From assembly GCF_003696365.1 (NCBI RefSeq), contig NZ_RFFM01000001.1:1007852-1071851 (forward strand): a stretch of 64,000 nt of DNA. Reading direction: 5' to 3'. The notes beneath the pieces are model-generated. The model worked only from the letters and a program-made list of their open reading frames with translations, was not told the DNA's origin and did no database searches. The stretch is from Stutzerimonas zhaodongensis (GTDB lineage: Bacteria; Pseudomonadota; Gammaproteobacteria; Pseudomonadales; Pseudomonadaceae). Below are positions 1 through 13,255 of the stretch, piece by piece (the stretch's first letter is position 1; every line of letters starts with the position of its first letter). The position numbers and the translations under genes were made by a program.

Positions 1-59
1 TGGGCGATGCCGATCTCAGTGCGCTTATCAACCGCTACGACCATGTGATCACGCTCTGA
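1..59 (+). CDS. tusC: TusC (DsrF-like) C-terminal end, partial
   Basis: Only the last 18 codons lie in the window, read in the frame that ends with TGA at 57-59; they finish with the residues RYDHVITL. TusC is the middle subunit of the TusBCD sulfur-relay complex that passes persulfide sulfur towards MnmA for 2-thiouridine in tRNA. The call rests on the one-base overlap of its stop with the tusB start and on the following tusE; too little sequence remains to test it independently. Confidence 0.65.
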   Translation, partial: GDADLSALINRYDHVITL

Positions 60-361
60 TGGCAACTCTGCACCTGCTTTCCCATTCCCCCTTCTCGGAT
101 AGCCGACTGTCCAGTTGCCTGCGTGTGCTCAGTGCAGACGATGCCCTGTTACTCTCCGGCGATGCGGTCTATGCACTGCAACATGGCACTGACCACCGGC
201 GCGCGTTGGAGCTGATGCCTGAGAGCATCGCGCTCTTTGCGCTGGAAGAAGATCTGGCCGCTCGCGGAATGGATTCTCTGCCGCTGCGCCTGCAACAGGT
301 CGATTATGAGGGCTTCGTCGAACTGTGCTGCCGTTACGATCGGACCAATTCCTGGCTATGA
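59..361 (+). CDS. tusB: TusB / DsrH family sulfur-relay subunit
   Basis: 100 residues, the usual size of TusB/DsrH proteins. It begins MATLHLLSHSPF and has the short alpha/beta DsrE-like composition with a central LLSGDAVYAL strand and helix. TusB is part of the cytoplasmic TusBCD heterohexamer that accepts sulfur from TusA and hands it to TusE. Its start shares a base with the tusC stop and its stop overlaps the tusE start (ATGA at 358-361), so the genes are translationally coupled. I identify the family from context and general similarity rather than from a catalytic motif, as TusB has none. Confidence 0.85.
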   Translation: MATLHLLSHSPFSDSRLSSCLRVLSADDALLLSGDAVYALQHGTDHRRALELMPESIALFALEEDLAARGMDSLPLRLQQVDYEGFVELCCRYDRTNSWL

Positions 362-693
362 AACTGTTGAATGTCGATGGCACAAGCGTTGCTGTGGATC
401 AGGAAGGTTTCCTGGTCGACCTGACAGACTGGAGCGAACCGGTGGCCGAAGCGCTCGCACAGGCTGAAGGGATATCGCTTGAACCTGAACATTGGGAAGT
501 TTTACGGGTGCTGCGGGAGTTTCATCAGGAGTTCCAGCTATCGCCTGCTACTCGCCCACTGATCAAATACACAGCGCTGAAACTTGGCCCAGAAAAAGGC
601 AACAGCATGCACCTGAACCGTCTATTCAAGGGCACTCCGGCCAAGCTTGCTGCAAAGCTGGCGGGCCTGCCGAAACCGAGCAATTGCATATGA
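358..693 (+). CDS. tusE: TusE / DsrC family sulfurtransferase
   Basis: 111 residues. I chose ATG at 358 because it overlaps the tusB stop as ATGA; the open frame extends slightly upstream but without a better start. The protein carries the DsrC/TusE hallmark, a cysteine as the second-last residue (C110 in the terminal PSNCI), which receives sulfur from TusBCD and presents it to MnmA. The stretch EHWEVLRVLREFHQEF in the middle is typical of the family. The stop overlaps the start of ybiB (690-693), so all four genes form one operon. MnmA, the downstream partner, is encoded at 21.3 kb. Confidence 0.92.
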   Translation: MKLLNVDGTSVAVDQEGFLVDLTDWSEPVAEALAQAEGISLEPEHWEVLRVLREFHQEFQLSPATRPLIKYTALKLGPEKGNSMHLNRLFKGTPAKLAAKLAGLPKPSNCI

Positions 694-1670
694 GCCTGGT
701 CACACCCACTGAACACCCCTTCGCGGTTTTCGTTCGCATTCTAGGCAAAGGCAAGCGCGGCGCCCGTGACCTCACGCGTGAGGAAGCGCGAGAAGCCATG
801 GGCATGCTGCTCGACGGCAAAGTCGAAGATACCCAACTCGGCGCCTTTCTCATGCTGCTCCGGCACAAGGAAGAAAGTGCCCAAGAACTGGCAGGCTTTA
901 CCGAAGCGGTGCGGGAACGCTTGCACGCACCTGTCATCGCCGTGGATATCGACTGGCCAACCTACGCAGGCAAGAAGCGCCATTTGCCCTGGTATCTGCT
1001 TGCTGCGAAATGCCTGGCGCAAAACGGCATTCGTATCCTGATGCATGGCGGCGGCGCGCACACCGCCGGACGCATCTACACCGAACAGCAGCTCGAGCTC
1101 TTGGGCATAGCCCGTTGTAACGACTGGAATGAAACAGCCAGCGCGCTGGATAGGCATAACCTCGCTTTCATGCCGCTAGGCGCCTGGATGCCGGGACTGC
1201 AGCGGATGATCGACCAACGCAACATTCTCGGCTTGCGCTCGCCCATCCATTCGCTGGCACGCATTCTCAACCCGCTGGGCGCGCGTTGCGGCCTGCAAAG
1301 CATTTTCCATCCCGGCTACCAGGCCAACCATCGAGAAGCCAGCCGGCTGCTCGGCGATACTTCTATTGTCATCAAAGGCGAAGGAGGTGAGATCGAAGTC
1401 AACCCGGACGGTGTTGCGCATCTTTATGGCACTCAGGCCGGCGAGTCGTGGGACGAAGATTGGCCTGCGCTCTCGCCACAGCGTCATGTCAAACCTACGC
1501 AACTCGATCCTCAACATTTGCTTGATGTCTGGCGAGGCGCTGAGGATGCGTACGGAGAACTGGCGGTGGTGGCGACTATGGCGCTCGCCCTGAAAGGGCT
1601 CGGACAGTCTCGTGACACTGCGTTTACGCAAGCGCAAACCTACTGGGCCCAACGCAACCTATCGGTATGA
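690..1670 (+). CDS. ybiB: YbiB / TrpD2 family glycosyltransferase-fold DNA-binding protein
   Basis: 326 residues starting at ATG 690, which overlaps the tusE stop. The N-terminal helical part (LTREEAREAMGMLLDGKVEDTQ) and the following GAFLMLLR segment match the anthranilate phosphoribosyltransferase fold. The family (TrpD2/YbiB) resembles TrpD but is thought not to make tryptophan: characterised members bind nucleic acid, and E. coli YbiB is linked to the LexA regulon. A glycine-rich HGGGAHTAGR segment near residue 115 takes the place of the TrpD substrate loop. Last gene of the tus operon; its link to sulfur relay is positional only. Confidence 0.8.
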   Translation: MSLVTPTEHPFAVFVRILGKGKRGARDLTREEAREAMGMLLDGKVEDTQLGAFLMLLRHKEESAQELAGFTEAVRERLHAPVIAVDIDWPTYAGKKRHLPWYLLAAKCLAQNGIRILMHGGGAHTAGRIYTEQQLELLGIARCNDWNETASALDRHNLAFMPLGAWMPGLQRMIDQRNILGLRSPIHSLARILNPLGARCGLQSIFHPGYQANHREASRLLGDTSIVIKGEGGEIEVNPDGVAHLYGTQAGESWDEDWPALSPQRHVKPTQLDPQHLLDVWRGAEDAYGELAVVATMALALKGLGQSRDTAFTQAQTYWAQRNLSV

Positions 1671-1754
1671 GCGATCAGTTTGACCGATCTTTACGACTGA
1701 TCCATCCAAATGAGGCACCTACACTGTTTCCAAACTGAAATCGTGGAGGTGGGT

Positions 1755-2753
1755 ATGGGGCTTCTGATCGACGGGCAATGGCAGGACCGCTGGTACGAAA
1801 ACAGCAACGATGGCGAGTTTCAGCGTGAACAGGCGAAGCGACGCGATTGGGTCACGGCTGACGGATCACCCGGCCCCGACGGACGTAAGGCCGTCAAAGC
1901 CGAAGCCGGCCGCTATCACCTGTACGTCTCGCTGGCCTGCCCATGGGCACACCGGACCCTGATCTATCGCAAGCTCAAAAAGCTCGAGCCTTTGATCGAT
2001 GTTTCAGTAGTCAGCTGGTTGATGGCTGAGCATGGCTGGACGTTCGACACATTGACCGGATCGACCGGTGATGCCCTGGATGACTTGAGCTATCTCCACC
2101 AGCGCTATACCGCTGATGATGAACAGTACACCGGCCGCGTAACGGTCCCAGTGCTTTGGGACAAACAAGAACAACGCATCGTCAACAACGAGTCGGCCGA
2201 GCTGATCCGCATTTTCAACAGCGCATTCGATGAGTTGACCGGGTCGCCTCTTGACCTGTATCCGGAACCGCTGAGGACAGAGATCGACAGCCTCAACGAG
2301 CGGATCTATCCAAAGGTGAATAACGGGGTATACCGCGCAGGGTTTGCCTCTACACAGAAAGCCTATGAGTCAGCATTCGACGAGCTGTTCGGTGAGCTGG
2401 ACAGGTTGGAACAGCGACTTGGTGAACATCGCTATCTGGCTGGCGAGTACCTCACCGAAGCGGATTGGCGTCTGTTCACTACGATCATTCGCTTCGATGC
2501 CGTCTACCATGGACATTTCAAATGTAACCTTCGTCGGATCGGGGACTACTCAAACCTGTCGAACTGGCTACGCGAGCTGTACCAGTGGCCCGGAATCGCT
2601 GAGACCGTAGACCTCAATCACATCAAGCATCACTACTACGCCAGCCATCGTCATATCAACGCCAACGGCATCGTCCCGAAGGGCCCGCAACTAGGGCTCG
2701 AACAAGCGCATGATCGCGAACGCCTTCCGGGCAAGGGCATCTGGTCGCGGTGA
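1755..2753 (+). CDS. yqjG: Glutathionyl-hydroquinone reductase (Xi-class GST)
   Basis: 332 residues. ATG 1755 is preferred over an upstream start at 1710 because GGAGGT lies 5-10 bases before it and the family begins with MGLLIDGQW. The active-site motif LACPWAHR with Cys62 is that of Xi-class glutathione transferases (YqjG, PcpF, ECM4), which use glutathione to reduce glutathionyl-hydroquinones. The C-terminal half holds the helical GST domain (EADWRLFTTIIRFDAVYHGHFKCN). A free-standing gene between ybiB and the oppositely oriented cysG. The substrate in this organism is unknown; quinone detoxification is inferred from the family. Confidence 0.9.
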   Translation: MGLLIDGQWQDRWYENSNDGEFQREQAKRRDWVTADGSPGPDGRKAVKAEAGRYHLYVSLACPWAHRTLIYRKLKKLEPLIDVSVVSWLMAEHGWTFDTLTGSTGDALDDLSYLHQRYTADDEQYTGRVTVPVLWDKQEQRIVNNESAELIRIFNSAFDELTGSPLDLYPEPLRTEIDSLNERIYPKVNNGVYRAGFASTQKAYESAFDELFGELDRLEQRLGEHRYLAGEYLTEADWRLFTTIIRFDAVYHGHFKCNLRRIGDYSNLSNWLRELYQWPGIAETVDLNHIKHHYYASHRHINANGIVPKGPQLGLEQAHDRERLPGKGIWSR

Positions 2754-2771
2754 GTCCCAATGCCTGGTCGA

Positions 2772-4169
2772 TTATCTGTCGCGGTTCTGGGCGCCTTCGA
2801 ACCAGGCGAGTTTTTCACGCAGTTGAACCACTTCGCCAATGATGACCAGTGTGGGTGCCTGCACCTCCTCACTGGCCACTCGCTCGGCAAGGTTCGCAAG
2901 CGTCCCGGTAAAAACGCGCTGATTGACCGTTGTCCCCTGCTGGACAAGCGCCGCCGGTGTATCTGCAGCGCGGCCGTGGGCAATCAGCTGCTGGCAGATC
3001 ACAGGCAGACCGACCAGCCCCATGTAGAACACCAATGTCTGACTAGGCGCGACAAGCTCCGACCACGGCAGGTCGCAGCTACCATCTTTCAAATGGCCGG
3101 TCACGAAACGCACCGACTGGGCGTGGTCTCTATGCGTCAGTGGGATACCGGCATAGGCCGCACAACCACTCGCAGCGGTAATGCCCGGCACGACTTGGAA
3201 CGGGACGTCGTGCGCCGCCAGCTCCTCTATTTCCTCCCCGCCCCGCCCGAAGATGAAAGGGTCGCCGCCCTTGAGCCGCAGCACGCGTTTACCTTCCTTG
3301 GCCAAGGTGACCAGCAACTGGTTGATTTGATCCTGCGGAACCGCGTGCGCCGCGCGCTGTTTGCCTACATAAATTCGATCGGCATCGCGTCTGCACAGGT
3401 CTAGGATGGCGGGCGCCACCAGCCGGTCATAGAGCACAACGTCGGCTTGCTGCATCAAGCGTAGCGCCCGGAATGTAAGAAGGTCAGGATCCCCCGGACC
3501 AGCGCCAACCAGATAAACCTCGCCTAGACTTTTAGGTTCTGCACTGGACAGTTTTTCCACCAGCAGCCGCTCCGCCTCTTGCTGCTGGCCTGCCAAGGCG
3601 CGCTCGGCAACGTCGCCCTGAAAGACCTCTTCCCAGAACACGCGCCGTTGCTGCACGTCTGCGAATCGGGCCTTGACCTGACTGCGGAATTTCTTCGCCA
3701 GCCCAGCAAGCTCACCATAGACCGAGGGCACCCATGTCTCGATGCGCGCACGCATCAGCCGCGCCAGCACCGGTGCATCGCCACCGCTGGAGACAGCAAT
3801 CATGAGTGGTGAGCGGTCGACGATGGCCGGAAAGATCACCGTACAAAGTTCAGGAGAGTCGACCACGTTGACCGGCATGCCTAGCGCTCGGGCATCCTGC
3901 GAAACCTGCGCGTTCAGCGGCTCGTCGTCGGTAGCCGCAATGGCCAATACGCAGCCCGCGAGATCGTTTGGCTCATAGCACCTGAGGATTGTTCGGCCGC
4001 CACCTTTCTGCACCAGCTCGCTGAGCTCAGGCTCGACTTCCGGTGCGACAACTCGCAGTACGGCGCCAGCTTCCGACAGCAAACGTGCCTTACGTAGCGC
4101 GATCTCACCACCGCCGATGACCAGTACCTCACGGCCCTTCAGATTGTGGAACAAAGGCAGAAAATCCAT
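2772..4169 (-). CDS. cysG: Siroheme synthase CysG (trifunctional)
   Basis: 465 residues, as usual for CysG. ATG at 4169 ([13 protein letters not shown]) is the family start; the frame opens six codons earlier. The N-terminal half is precorrin-2 dehydrogenase/ferrochelatase (CysGB) with the NAD-binding [12 protein letters not shown] near residues 15-26. The C-terminal half from about residue 217 is uroporphyrinogen-III methyltransferase (CysGA) with [16 protein letters not shown] and the glycine-rich [17 protein letters not shown]. It makes siroheme for sulfite and nitrite reductases. It follows serS on the same strand after a 168-base spacer. CysH and CysB, of the same assimilatory pathway, are encoded at 51-53 kb. 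Confidence 0.96.
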   Translation of the reverse strand: MDFLPLFHNLKGREVLVIGGGEIALRKARLLSEAGAVLRVVAPEVEPELSELVQKGGGRTILRCYEPNDLAGCVLAIAATDDEPLNAQVSQDARALGMPVNVVDSPELCTVIFPAIVDRSPLMIAVSSGGDAPVLARLMRARIETWVPSVYGELAGLAKKFRSQVKARFADVQQRRVFWEEVFQGDVAERALAGQQQEAERLLVEKLSSAEPKSLGEVYLVGAGPGDPDLLTFRALRLMQQADVVLYDRLVAPAILDLCRRDADRIYVGKQRAAHAVPQDQINQLLVTLAKEGKRVLRLKGGDPFIFGRGGEEIEELAAHDVPFQVVPGITAASGCAAYAGIPLTHRDHAQSVRFVTGHLKDGSCDLPWSELVAPSQTLVFYMGLVGLPVICQQLIAHGRAADTPAALVQQGTTVNQRVFTGTLANLAERVASEEVQAPTLVIIGEVVQLREKLAWFEGAQNRDR

Positions 4170-4259
4170 GGCGAATCCTGGTGACATTAGGAGGTGAAGC
4201 CATCTCAGCGTTTACAGAAGAGACGGCCCTTGTCGGGGATCAAGGAGTCCGGACGGACT

Positions 4260-4315
4260 GCTTAGCTCGACGTGACGAGGCACTGGGAGGACAAAACGGA
4301 AGCGCTGAGCTAAGC
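4260..4315. repeat. Inverted repeat in the serS-cysG spacer
   Basis: GCTTAGCTC at 4260-4268 is repeated inverted as GAGCTAAGC at 4307-4315, nine perfect pairs around a 38-base middle. There is no T run on either side, so it does not look like a simple terminator. It could be an RNA structure in the serS-cysG transcript or an operator. Confidence 0.45.
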
Positions 4316-4337
4316 CCCCCAGATACACATACGTCAA

Positions 4338-5669
<1,332 letters not shown>

Positions 5670-5690
5670 TTACTGTGATAGCGGCCAGGT

Positions 5691-6065
5691 TCATAACCGG
5701 CCCAGCGTAAGGCCTGCCCAGGCCGCAAGCAGCCCGCCGAGCACGCTGATTCCGATATAGCCGAAAGCGGTCGCGAATTGTCCGCTCTCGAGCAATCGAA
5801 GACCATCGAGAGAGAAGCTCGAAAACGTCGTCAGTGCACCGAGCAGACCAATGATCAGGCCGCCACGCAGTTCGGGTGAAATGTCCGGTCGCACCATGAA
5901 TGCCGCATACAGATAACCAATTACCAGGCAACCGATCAGATTCACTGCCAGCGTCGCCAGGAAGAAATGACGAGGCCAATGCGCGGAGACCCAGGAGGCG
6001 ACACAAAATCGAATCAGCGTACCTACCAGACCGCCAGCCGCTACCGCGATCACCATGCGTATCAT
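5691..6065 (-). CDS. crcB: Fluoride channel CrcB/Fluc
   Basis: 124 residues with four membrane helices. Family signatures are visible: [10 protein letters not shown] near the start, [12 protein letters not shown] in the middle and [14 protein letters not shown], whose paired Phe residues line the fluoride pore. Works as an antiparallel dimer in the inner membrane, exporting fluoride. Its ATG overlaps the rarA stop (6062-6065), so it is translated from the rarA message. I see no fluoride riboswitch before it, which fits its position inside an operon. Confidence 0.96.
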   Translation of the reverse strand: MIRMVIAVAAGGLVGTLIRFCVASWVSAHWPRHFFLATLAVNLIGCLVIGYLYAAFMVRPDISPELRGGLIIGLLGALTTFSSFSLDGLRLLESGQFATAFGYIGISVLGGLLAAWAGLTLGRL

Positions 6066-7387
6066 GGTTTTCTCCGCTGGCGTGGACTTTGACGATCAAG
6101 CTGCGACAAGTGATCGAGCTTGTCGCGAATCTTGCTCTCAAGCCCCCGCGGGACGGGCTGATAGTACTGGCGTGGGGTCATGGCTTCAGGAAAGTAGTCT
6201 TCGCCTGCTGCATAGGCATCGGGCTCATCATGGGCGTAGCGGTACTCGTTGCCGTAGCCCAACTCCTTCATCAATCGAGTCGGCGCATTGCGAAGGTGCA
6301 ACGGCACCTCCTGCGAGCCATTTTCCGCAACATCACGTAGCGCGGCTTTATAGGCCGTATAAACCGCATTGCTCTTCGGCGCGCATGCAAGATAGACAAT
6401 GGCCTGAGCAACCGCCAATTCGCCCTCGGGACTGCCAAGTCGTTCCTGCACATCCCACGCGGACAAACATAGTCCGATCGCTCGCGGGTCGGCATTGCCT
6501 ACTTCCTCGCTCGCCATCCGCACTACACGACGCGCTATGTATAACGGATCGCAGCCGCCGTCGATCATTCGAGCGAACCAATACAGGGCTGCGTCCGGAT
6601 TCGATCCTCGTACGGATTTATGCAGCGCCGAGATCTGATCGTAGAAGGCCTCTCCTCCCTTATCGAAGCGCCTACGGCCATCACCCAGGAGATCCTGCAG
6701 CAATTCGATGGATATTTCGCCACCCTCTTCGGCCAGATCAGAGGCGTTTTCCAGCAAATTCAGAAGACGCCGGCCATCGCCATCAGCCGCCGCCAGAAGC
6801 ATCTGGAAGCTTTCATCGGGAAGGCTCAAGTGCAAATCACCCAAGCCTTTCGAATCAGTCAACGCTCGTGTAACAAGCTTACGCAGTGCAGCCTCATCCA
6901 GACTTTTAAGAACATAGACCCGCGCGCGGGAGAGCAAGGCGTTATTCAGTTCGAAGGATGGATTTTCGGTGGTAGCGCCAATGAAGATCAGCGTGCCATC
7001 TTCAACATAGGGCAGGAAGGCGTCCTGCTGAGACTTGTTGAAACGATGTACTTCGTCCACGAACAGAATGGTGCGACGGCCATACTGAGCCGCCTGCTGC
7101 TTGGCTATCTCGACCGCATGGCGGATTTCCTTGACCCCCGCCAGCACGGCCGAAACAGTCTCGAAGTGTGCGTCCGATACCTTGGCAAGCAATCGGGCCA
7201 GCGTGGTCTTACCGACACCCGGCGGCCCCCAGAACACCATGGAATGCAGCGCACCTTGCTCCAGGGCCTCGCGCAGCGGTTTGCCTCGCGCCAGCAGATG
7301 TTCCTGTCCGACATACTCGTCAAGGCTTGCGGCGCGCAGGCGTGCAGCTAGCGGCTGAGCGACAGGATCGCGGCTGAACAGGTCCAT
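6062..7387 (-). CDS. rarA: Replication-associated recombination protein A (MgsA/RarA AAA+ ATPase)
   Basis: 441 residues from ATG 7387 (MDLFSRDP); the frame opens eight codons earlier, without family support. Walker [10 protein letters not shown] lies near residue 55, Walker B with sensor [16 protein letters not shown] near 110. The C-terminal part holds the tetramerisation and MgsA domains ([20 protein letters not shown]). Related to clamp-loader subunits; acts at stalled replication forks with SSB. Sits between lolA and crcB on one strand. Confidence 0.95.
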   Translation of the reverse strand: MDLFSRDPVAQPLAARLRAASLDEYVGQEHLLARGKPLREALEQGALHSMVFWGPPGVGKTTLARLLAKVSDAHFETVSAVLAGVKEIRHAVEIAKQQAAQYGRRTILFVDEVHRFNKSQQDAFLPYVEDGTLIFIGATTENPSFELNNALLSRARVYVLKSLDEAALRKLVTRALTDSKGLGDLHLSLPDESFQMLLAAADGDGRRLLNLLENASDLAEEGGEISIELLQDLLGDGRRRFDKGGEAFYDQISALHKSVRGSNPDAALYWFARMIDGGCDPLYIARRVVRMASEEVGNADPRAIGLCLSAWDVQERLGSPEGELAVAQAIVYLACAPKSNAVYTAYKAALRDVAENGSQEVPLHLRNAPTRLMKELGYGNEYRYAHDEPDAYAAGEDYFPEAMTPRQYYQPVPRGLESKIRDKLDHLSQLDRQSPRQRRKP

Positions 7388-7411
7388 GGGTGGCTGGAGC
7401 CTCTGATGCAA

Positions 7412-7435
7412 ACGGCCTGCAGGAGCGCAGGCCGT
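7412..7435 (-). other. Hairpin in the lolA-rarA spacer
   Basis: ACGGCCTGC at 7412-7420 pairs with GCAGGCCGT at 7427-7435 around a six-base loop. No T run follows on the minus strand, so it is more likely an mRNA stability or attenuation element than a full terminator. Confidence 0.4.
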
Positions 7436-7461
7436 ATGAGTGAACGAAGTGCGGGCGTCTT

Positions 7462-8088
7462 TTACTCGGAAATGACGTCTGCACCCTCGGGGATCTCGAA
7501 GGTGAACAGATCCGCGTTCAGCGGCTGATTCAGCTTGATGCCCTGAAACAGGATATTGGTGCGCTGACCAACACCGTCGACCATCTGCATATCGTTGATT
7601 ACATCGCCACGAAACGACAAACGCAGGCTGTCGAACAGGGTGTCCTTGGCCTTGGGTTTGAGCGTGAAATCCACCACCTCACCAGCCTGCTGATGCGAGA
7701 CTTCGAAGTTTTCGCTGATCGCGGACACATCACCGGACAATAGGAGCGCCGGCGTATGCGTCAGGCGCTGATCGAGAGTCTGAATAGTGACCTGCTCCAG
7801 ATCAGGATCATACAACCAGACCTTTTTGCCGTTCGACACGAGCAACTGCTCCATTGGCTCGTCGGTATGCCAACGGAACTGACCCGGCCGCTTTAAGGCC
7901 ATCTCGCCAGATGTTTCTTGAAGCTGGGTGCCAGAACCGTCCAGAGACAGTTGGGAAAAACGCCCGGTTAGCGTTTCTGCTTTTTGCAGCAGCCCGGTCA
8001 AACGATTAACTGACTCTGCCTGATCGGCCTGGACTGGAGCCAGGGCGAACATCAGAGCGGATGCAAACAGCACGCGAATCAATTGCAT
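7462..8088 (-). CDS. lolA: Outer-membrane lipoprotein carrier LolA
   Basis: 208 residues. A classic signal peptide ([21 protein letters not shown]) ends near residue 21. The mature part shows the LolA pattern: [28 protein letters not shown] and [14 protein letters not shown]. LolA ferries lipoproteins, such as OprI encoded at 56 kb, across the periplasm from LolCDE to LolB. It lies 14 bases downstream of ftsK on the same strand, an arrangement shared with E. coli and pseudomonads. Confidence 0.97.
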   Translation of the reverse strand: MQLIRVLFASALMFALAPVQADQAESVNRLTGLLQKAETLTGRFSQLSLDGSGTQLQETSGEMALKRPGQFRWHTDEPMEQLLVSNGKKVWLYDPDLEQVTIQTLDQRLTHTPALLLSGDVSAISENFEVSHQQAGEVVDFTLKPKAKDTLFDSLRLSFRGDVINDMQMVDGVGQRTNILFQGIKLNQPLNADLFTFEIPEGADVISE

Positions 8089-8102
8089 GTAGCCCTCGGC
8101 GA

Positions 8103-10511
8103 CTAGTCGCGAATTGGGGGCGGCGCGAGCACCTCGCGCGACCCATTGGTATTCATGGAGGTTACGACGCCGGCCATCTCCATCGCCTCGATCATACGTG
8201 CAGCGCGGTTGTAGCCGATTTTCAGCTTGCGCTGCACTGCGGATATTGACGCTCGACGGCTCTCGGTTACGAAGCGTACAGCCTCGTCATAAAGCGCATC
8301 TTCCTCACTGCCTTCCCCGCTGCCACCTTCACCACCACCGCCGCCGTCGAAGCCGCTGCCCGACTCCTCGACACCCACAAGAATCTCTTCGATGTAATCC
8401 GGCGCACCGCGAGCCTTCCACGCTTCAACCACTCGGTGTACTTCTTCATCGGATACGAAGGCGCCGTGCACACGAATCGGAAGTCCAGTGCCCGGTGGCA
8501 AATAGAGCATGTCACCGTGACCGAGCAACTGTTCCGCACCGCCCTGGTCCAGGATCGTGCGCGAATCGATTTTGCTGGAGACCTGGAACGCCATGCGCGT
8601 TGGGATATTCGCCTTGATCAGACCTGTGATCACGTCAACCGACGGACGCTGCGTTGCGAGAATCAAGTGAATGCCGGCTGCCCGCGCCTTTTGAGCGATG
8701 CGTGCAATGAGTTCTTCGACCTTCTTCCCGACGATCATCATCATGTCGGCGAATTCGTCTACCACGACAACGATCGTTGGCAGCTTCACCAGCAACGGCG
8801 CTTCGTCTTCCATGCTTTCACGGCGATACAGCGGATCGGTAAGCGGTGTACCCGCCTCCTCTGCTTCTTTTATCTTGCGATTGAAGCCAGCGAGGTTACG
8901 CACGCCCATGGCCGCCATCAGCTTATAGCGCCGCTCCATCTCGGCAACGCTCCAGCGCAGCGCATTGGCCGCCTCTTTCATATCCGTCACGACCGGGCAC
9001 AAAAGGTGTGGGATGCCTTCATAGATCGACAATTCGAGCATTTTCGGGTCGATCATGATCAGCCGCGCATCTTCGGGCGTTGACTTGAACAGGATCGACA
9101 GGATCATCGCGTTCACGCCAACCGACTTACCCGACCCCGTGGTACCAGCAACCAGCAAGTGGGGCATTTTTGCCAGATCTGCGATCACTGGCTTGCCACC
9201 GATATCATGCCCGAGCGCGATGGTTACTGGAGACTTGGCATCGTCATAGGGTGCAGATGACAGCACCTCGGAAAACCGAACGATTTGCCGGTCCTCGTTG
9301 GGAATCTCGATACCAACCGTGGTCTTTCCTGGAATGACCTCAACCACACGGACACTGATGACCGCTAGCGAACGCGCCAGGTCTTTGGCCAGGTTGGAGA
9401 TGCGGCTGACCTTAACGCCCGCCGCTGGCTGTATTTCGAAACGGGTGATGACTGGGCCCGGATGGACGGACTCCACGATCACCTCGACGCCAAACTCCTT
9501 GAGTTTGATTTCCAGCAACCGCGACATGGCCTCTAACGACTCAGGCGAGTACTGCTTCGGCTGCTTTTCGGCGACGTCCAGCAAAGACAACGGAGGGACG
9601 CTGCCCGCGATCAGCGGATCAACGAACAGATTGGCCTGCTTTTCCTTAAGAACACGTTTGCTCTGCTCAACCGGCTTGGGCGGTGCGGCAGCTGGAATCA
9701 CGACAGCTGGACGCTTGTCGCGCTCGGTCATGTGCTTGCTCAGCGACTCTTCACGCTCAAGCAGCCGCTCCTTCACCTTCGCACGCTCACGTCGATCCGA
9801 AAGTGATCCTGCGACTTCATTGACCACTTCGTCGGCTTCACGGAGCTGGGCAACCAGCTGTTTGCGTTCGCTACGGGCAGACCACCATCGGTTCAAGCCG
9901 CTCTGAATCAGCTCAACCAGATCGAGCGTGATCTTGCCGGTCAGGTCCATCACCTTGAACCACGACAGATCAGTAAAAACTGTCAGACCAAAAAGAAAGA
10001 AAGCAAGCAGCAACAAGGTGCTGCCCTGCACGTTGAGCGCGGCCTCGGCAAGCTGGCCAAGGCTTTCACCTAGTGCGCCACCTGCGGAAGCCGGCAAGCT
10101 GTTGGCAAACTGAAAATGGATATAGGCCAGTGCAGACCCTGAGAGAATGAGGAACACCAGCCCGATCAGCCGCCACGAAAACAGCCAGCCATTCCAGGTC
10201 CACGGCTGGTGACGGGCCCGAAATACTTGCCAGGTCTTGATCCCCAGCAGCAATGGAAACAGGAAAGCAAAGTAGCCGAGCGCCATGAAAAGCACATCGG
10301 CGAACCAGGCCCCGGCGCGGCCGGCCGCGTTCTGGACCTGCTGTACATTGCTCGTGTGTGTCCAGCCCGGATCAGCGGGATCGTAAGTCAGAAGTGCCAT
10401 CCACAAGTACGCGCACAGCGCGCCGAGCGCAATCAAGGCACCCTCTTTAAGACGGTAATGCAATTGCTGTCGCCAGACGGAAGCTGGCGCGGTAGAGGAG
10501 GTATTCTTCAA
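8103..10511 (-). CDS. ftsK: DNA translocase FtsK
   Basis: 802 residues. The N-terminal 200 residues contain four membrane helices ([18 protein letters not shown] and following). A short charged linker replaces the very long E. coli linker, as in other pseudomonads. The motor domain has Walker [11 protein letters not shown] near residue 455 and Walker [13 protein letters not shown]. The C-terminal gamma winged helix ([23 protein letters not shown]) reads KOPS and activates XerD. It pumps chromosome ends across the division septum. Divergent from trxB. Confidence 0.98.
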   Translation of the reverse strand: MKNTSSTAPASVWRQQLHYRLKEGALIALGALCAYLWMALLTYDPADPGWTHTSNVQQVQNAAGRAGAWFADVLFMALGYFAFLFPLLLGIKTWQVFRARHQPWTWNGWLFSWRLIGLVFLILSGSALAYIHFQFANSLPASAGGALGESLGQLAEAALNVQGSTLLLLAFFLFGLTVFTDLSWFKVMDLTGKITLDLVELIQSGLNRWWSARSERKQLVAQLREADEVVNEVAGSLSDRRERAKVKERLLEREESLSKHMTERDKRPAVVIPAAAPPKPVEQSKRVLKEKQANLFVDPLIAGSVPPLSLLDVAEKQPKQYSPESLEAMSRLLEIKLKEFGVEVIVESVHPGPVITRFEIQPAAGVKVSRISNLAKDLARSLAVISVRVVEVIPGKTTVGIEIPNEDRQIVRFSEVLSSAPYDDAKSPVTIALGHDIGGKPVIADLAKMPHLLVAGTTGSGKSVGVNAMILSILFKSTPEDARLIMIDPKMLELSIYEGIPHLLCPVVTDMKEAANALRWSVAEMERRYKLMAAMGVRNLAGFNRKIKEAEEAGTPLTDPLYRRESMEDEAPLLVKLPTIVVVVDEFADMMMIVGKKVEELIARIAQKARAAGIHLILATQRPSVDVITGLIKANIPTRMAFQVSSKIDSRTILDQGGAEQLLGHGDMLYLPPGTGLPIRVHGAFVSDEEVHRVVEAWKARGAPDYIEEILVGVEESGSGFDGGGGGEGGSGEGSEEDALYDEAVRFVTESRRASISAVQRKLKIGYNRAARMIEAMEMAGVVTSMNTNGSREVLAPPPIRD

Positions 10512-10716
10512 AACGCTTTATTTCCTGCGCCCGAGGCGCGCTCTATTAACCGTATTCAGCCAGATAATTGGACATTGTACGGGTTTGTCGATTCGATGGC
10601 ATGCCGGTTCCGCGCCGGCTTGGGCTTTTCTCGATGCTTCGGTGTAGCATAAACGCCAGTTTTTTCAGCGCGGCTCGACTGGAGCACGCTTCTCTATTTG
10701 CAACAAAGGCTTATGA

Positions 10717-11673
<957 letters not shown>

Positions 11674-11715
11674 CCTCCACATGAGGTTCACATCCGCCCC
11701 GCTCGGCACCTGTAT

Positions 11716-12396
11716 ATGCTGACCTGGCTACAGCGCGACGACTTGTCCTTTCCTCCCCTGGAAAAAGCCATGCGCGAGCCAAACGGCCTGCTCGCGGCGG
11801 GTGGAGACCTTTCCCCCGCACGCTTGCTGGCAGCTTACCGTCACGGCTGCTTTCCGTGGTATCAGGACGGGCAACCCTTGCTATGGTGGTCGCCCGATCC
11901 TCGAACGGTTCTCTATCCCGACGAACTGCACGTCTCTCGTAGTCTGCGCAAGAAATTGCGCCAGGGCGCCTTCAGCGTCACGTTCGATCAAGCGTTCAGG
12001 GAAGTCATCGAAGGGTGCGCGGGCCCACGGGACTATTCGGATGGGACCTGGATCACCACCCCCATGCAAGAAGCCTATGTCGAATTGCATCGCCTGGGGG
12101 CAGCTCATTCGGTCGAAGTCTGGCAAGACGATCAACTGGTCGGCGGCCTCTACGGCCTAGCCATGGGTCAGCTATTCTTCGGTGAATCAATGTTCAGCCG
12201 TACGACTGATGCATCCAAAGCCGGGTTCGTCACACTAGTGGAAAGACTCAACGAGTGGGGATTCAAACTGATTGACTGCCAGATGCCCACGCAGCATCTG
12301 GCCAGTTTTGGTGCGCGCCCAATCCCCCGCCAGGTATTCGCGGAGACACTTGCCCAATACCTTGACGAACCCAGCGCAGCCCGATGGGAGCGCTAG
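11716..12396 (+). CDS. aat: Leucyl/phenylalanyl-tRNA--protein transferase
   Basis: 226 residues. The signature region [39 protein letters not shown] (residues 20-60) is diagnostic, as are GESMFS and [14 protein letters not shown]. Aat transfers Leu or Phe from charged tRNA to N-terminal Lys or Arg, making N-degrons recognised by ClpS. It heads the aat-bpt-infA cluster; clpA and clpS follow on the other strand. ATG 11716 gives the standard N-terminus MLTWLQ. Confidence 0.97.
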   Translation: MLTWLQRDDLSFPPLEKAMREPNGLLAAGGDLSPARLLAAYRHGCFPWYQDGQPLLWWSPDPRTVLYPDELHVSRSLRKKLRQGAFSVTFDQAFREVIEGCAGPRDYSDGTWITTPMQEAYVELHRLGAAHSVEVWQDDQLVGGLYGLAMGQLFFGESMFSRTTDASKAGFVTLVERLNEWGFKLIDCQMPTQHLASFGARPIPRQVFAETLAQYLDEPSAARWER

Positions 12397-12448
12397 TCGA
12401 CGAAGCCAAGCTGACCTACACTGATTTCAAGATTTCCGAGAGCTGATC

Positions 12449-13156
12449 ATGACTTCACTGGCTCGTCTCAAGTTCTACGCCACCCAGCCTCACGCCTGCA
12501 GCTATCTGCCCGACGAACAGGCCACGACGCTCTTCCTCGACCCTAGCCAGCCGATGGATGTCCAGGTGTATGCCGAGCTTTCCGAGATGGGTTTTCGGCG
12601 CAGTGGTGATCACCTCTACCGCCCGCATTGCCAGCGTTGCACAGCCTGTATACCTGCCCGCATCCCAGCGGAAGGGGTGCAGCTCAATCGCCAGCAAAAG
12701 CGCATCTTCAAGCGTAACGCTGATCTCGAAGTCACCAACGTCCGGCCCGCCTTTACGGAGGAGTACTACACCCTGTACGCCAACTACATCGAGCAACGGC
12801 ATGCAGATGGCGATATGTATCCACCAAGCCGGGACCAGTTCCATACCTTTCTGGTTAGGGACCTGCCGTTCTCCCGATTCTATGAATTTCGTCTAGGAGA
12901 ACGACTTCTGGCTGTAGCAGTGACTGACTTGCTGCCTAACGGGTTATCCGCGGTCTATACCTTCTATGACCCCAGCGAAGAACGTCGCAGCCTCGGACGC
13001 TACGCCATCCTCTGGCAAATCAGCGAAGCAGCGAGACTCGGCCTGAAGGCGATCTATCTCGGCTACTGGATCAAGAACTGCCGGAAGATGAACTACAAGA
13101 CCGAGTACCGCCCGATCGAACTTCTGGTTAACCAGCGCTGGATTACTCTGAGCTGA
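12449..13156 (+). CDS. bpt: Aspartate/glutamate leucyltransferase (arginyltransferase family)
   Basis: 235 residues, of the ATE1-related bacterial Bpt family. The conserved N-terminal part contains a cluster of cysteines ([13 protein letters not shown]) and the C-terminal part [18 protein letters not shown]. Bpt adds Leu to N-terminal Asp or Glu, producing degrons for ClpS-ClpAP. It lies 52 bases after aat and 99 bases before infA on the same strand. The name arginyl-tRNA--protein transferase is often used for this gene, but family members in gammaproteobacteria use leucyl-tRNA. Confidence 0.95.
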   Translation: MTSLARLKFYATQPHACSYLPDEQATTLFLDPSQPMDVQVYAELSEMGFRRSGDHLYRPHCQRCTACIPARIPAEGVQLNRQQKRIFKRNADLEVTNVRPAFTEEYYTLYANYIEQRHADGDMYPPSRDQFHTFLVRDLPFSRFYEFRLGERLLAVAVTDLLPNGLSAVYTFYDPSEERRSLGRYAILWQISEAARLGLKAIYLGYWIKNCRKMNYKTEYRPIELLVNQRWITLS

Positions 13157-13255
13157 GCCCTTGGCTCTCCGAGCCCTTTCAGGCACAATACTTGCCGCTT
13201 TTACCCGGGCATTCTTCGCACCGGGTCTATCATTGGACACCGAGGGCTTTACTGA

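Noticed and set aside
4188..4197. TAGGAGGTGA on the plus strand, a near-perfect ribosome site.
   Set aside because: No start codon follows at a useful distance on that strand, and the minus-strand gene cysG begins just beside it. Taken as chance.
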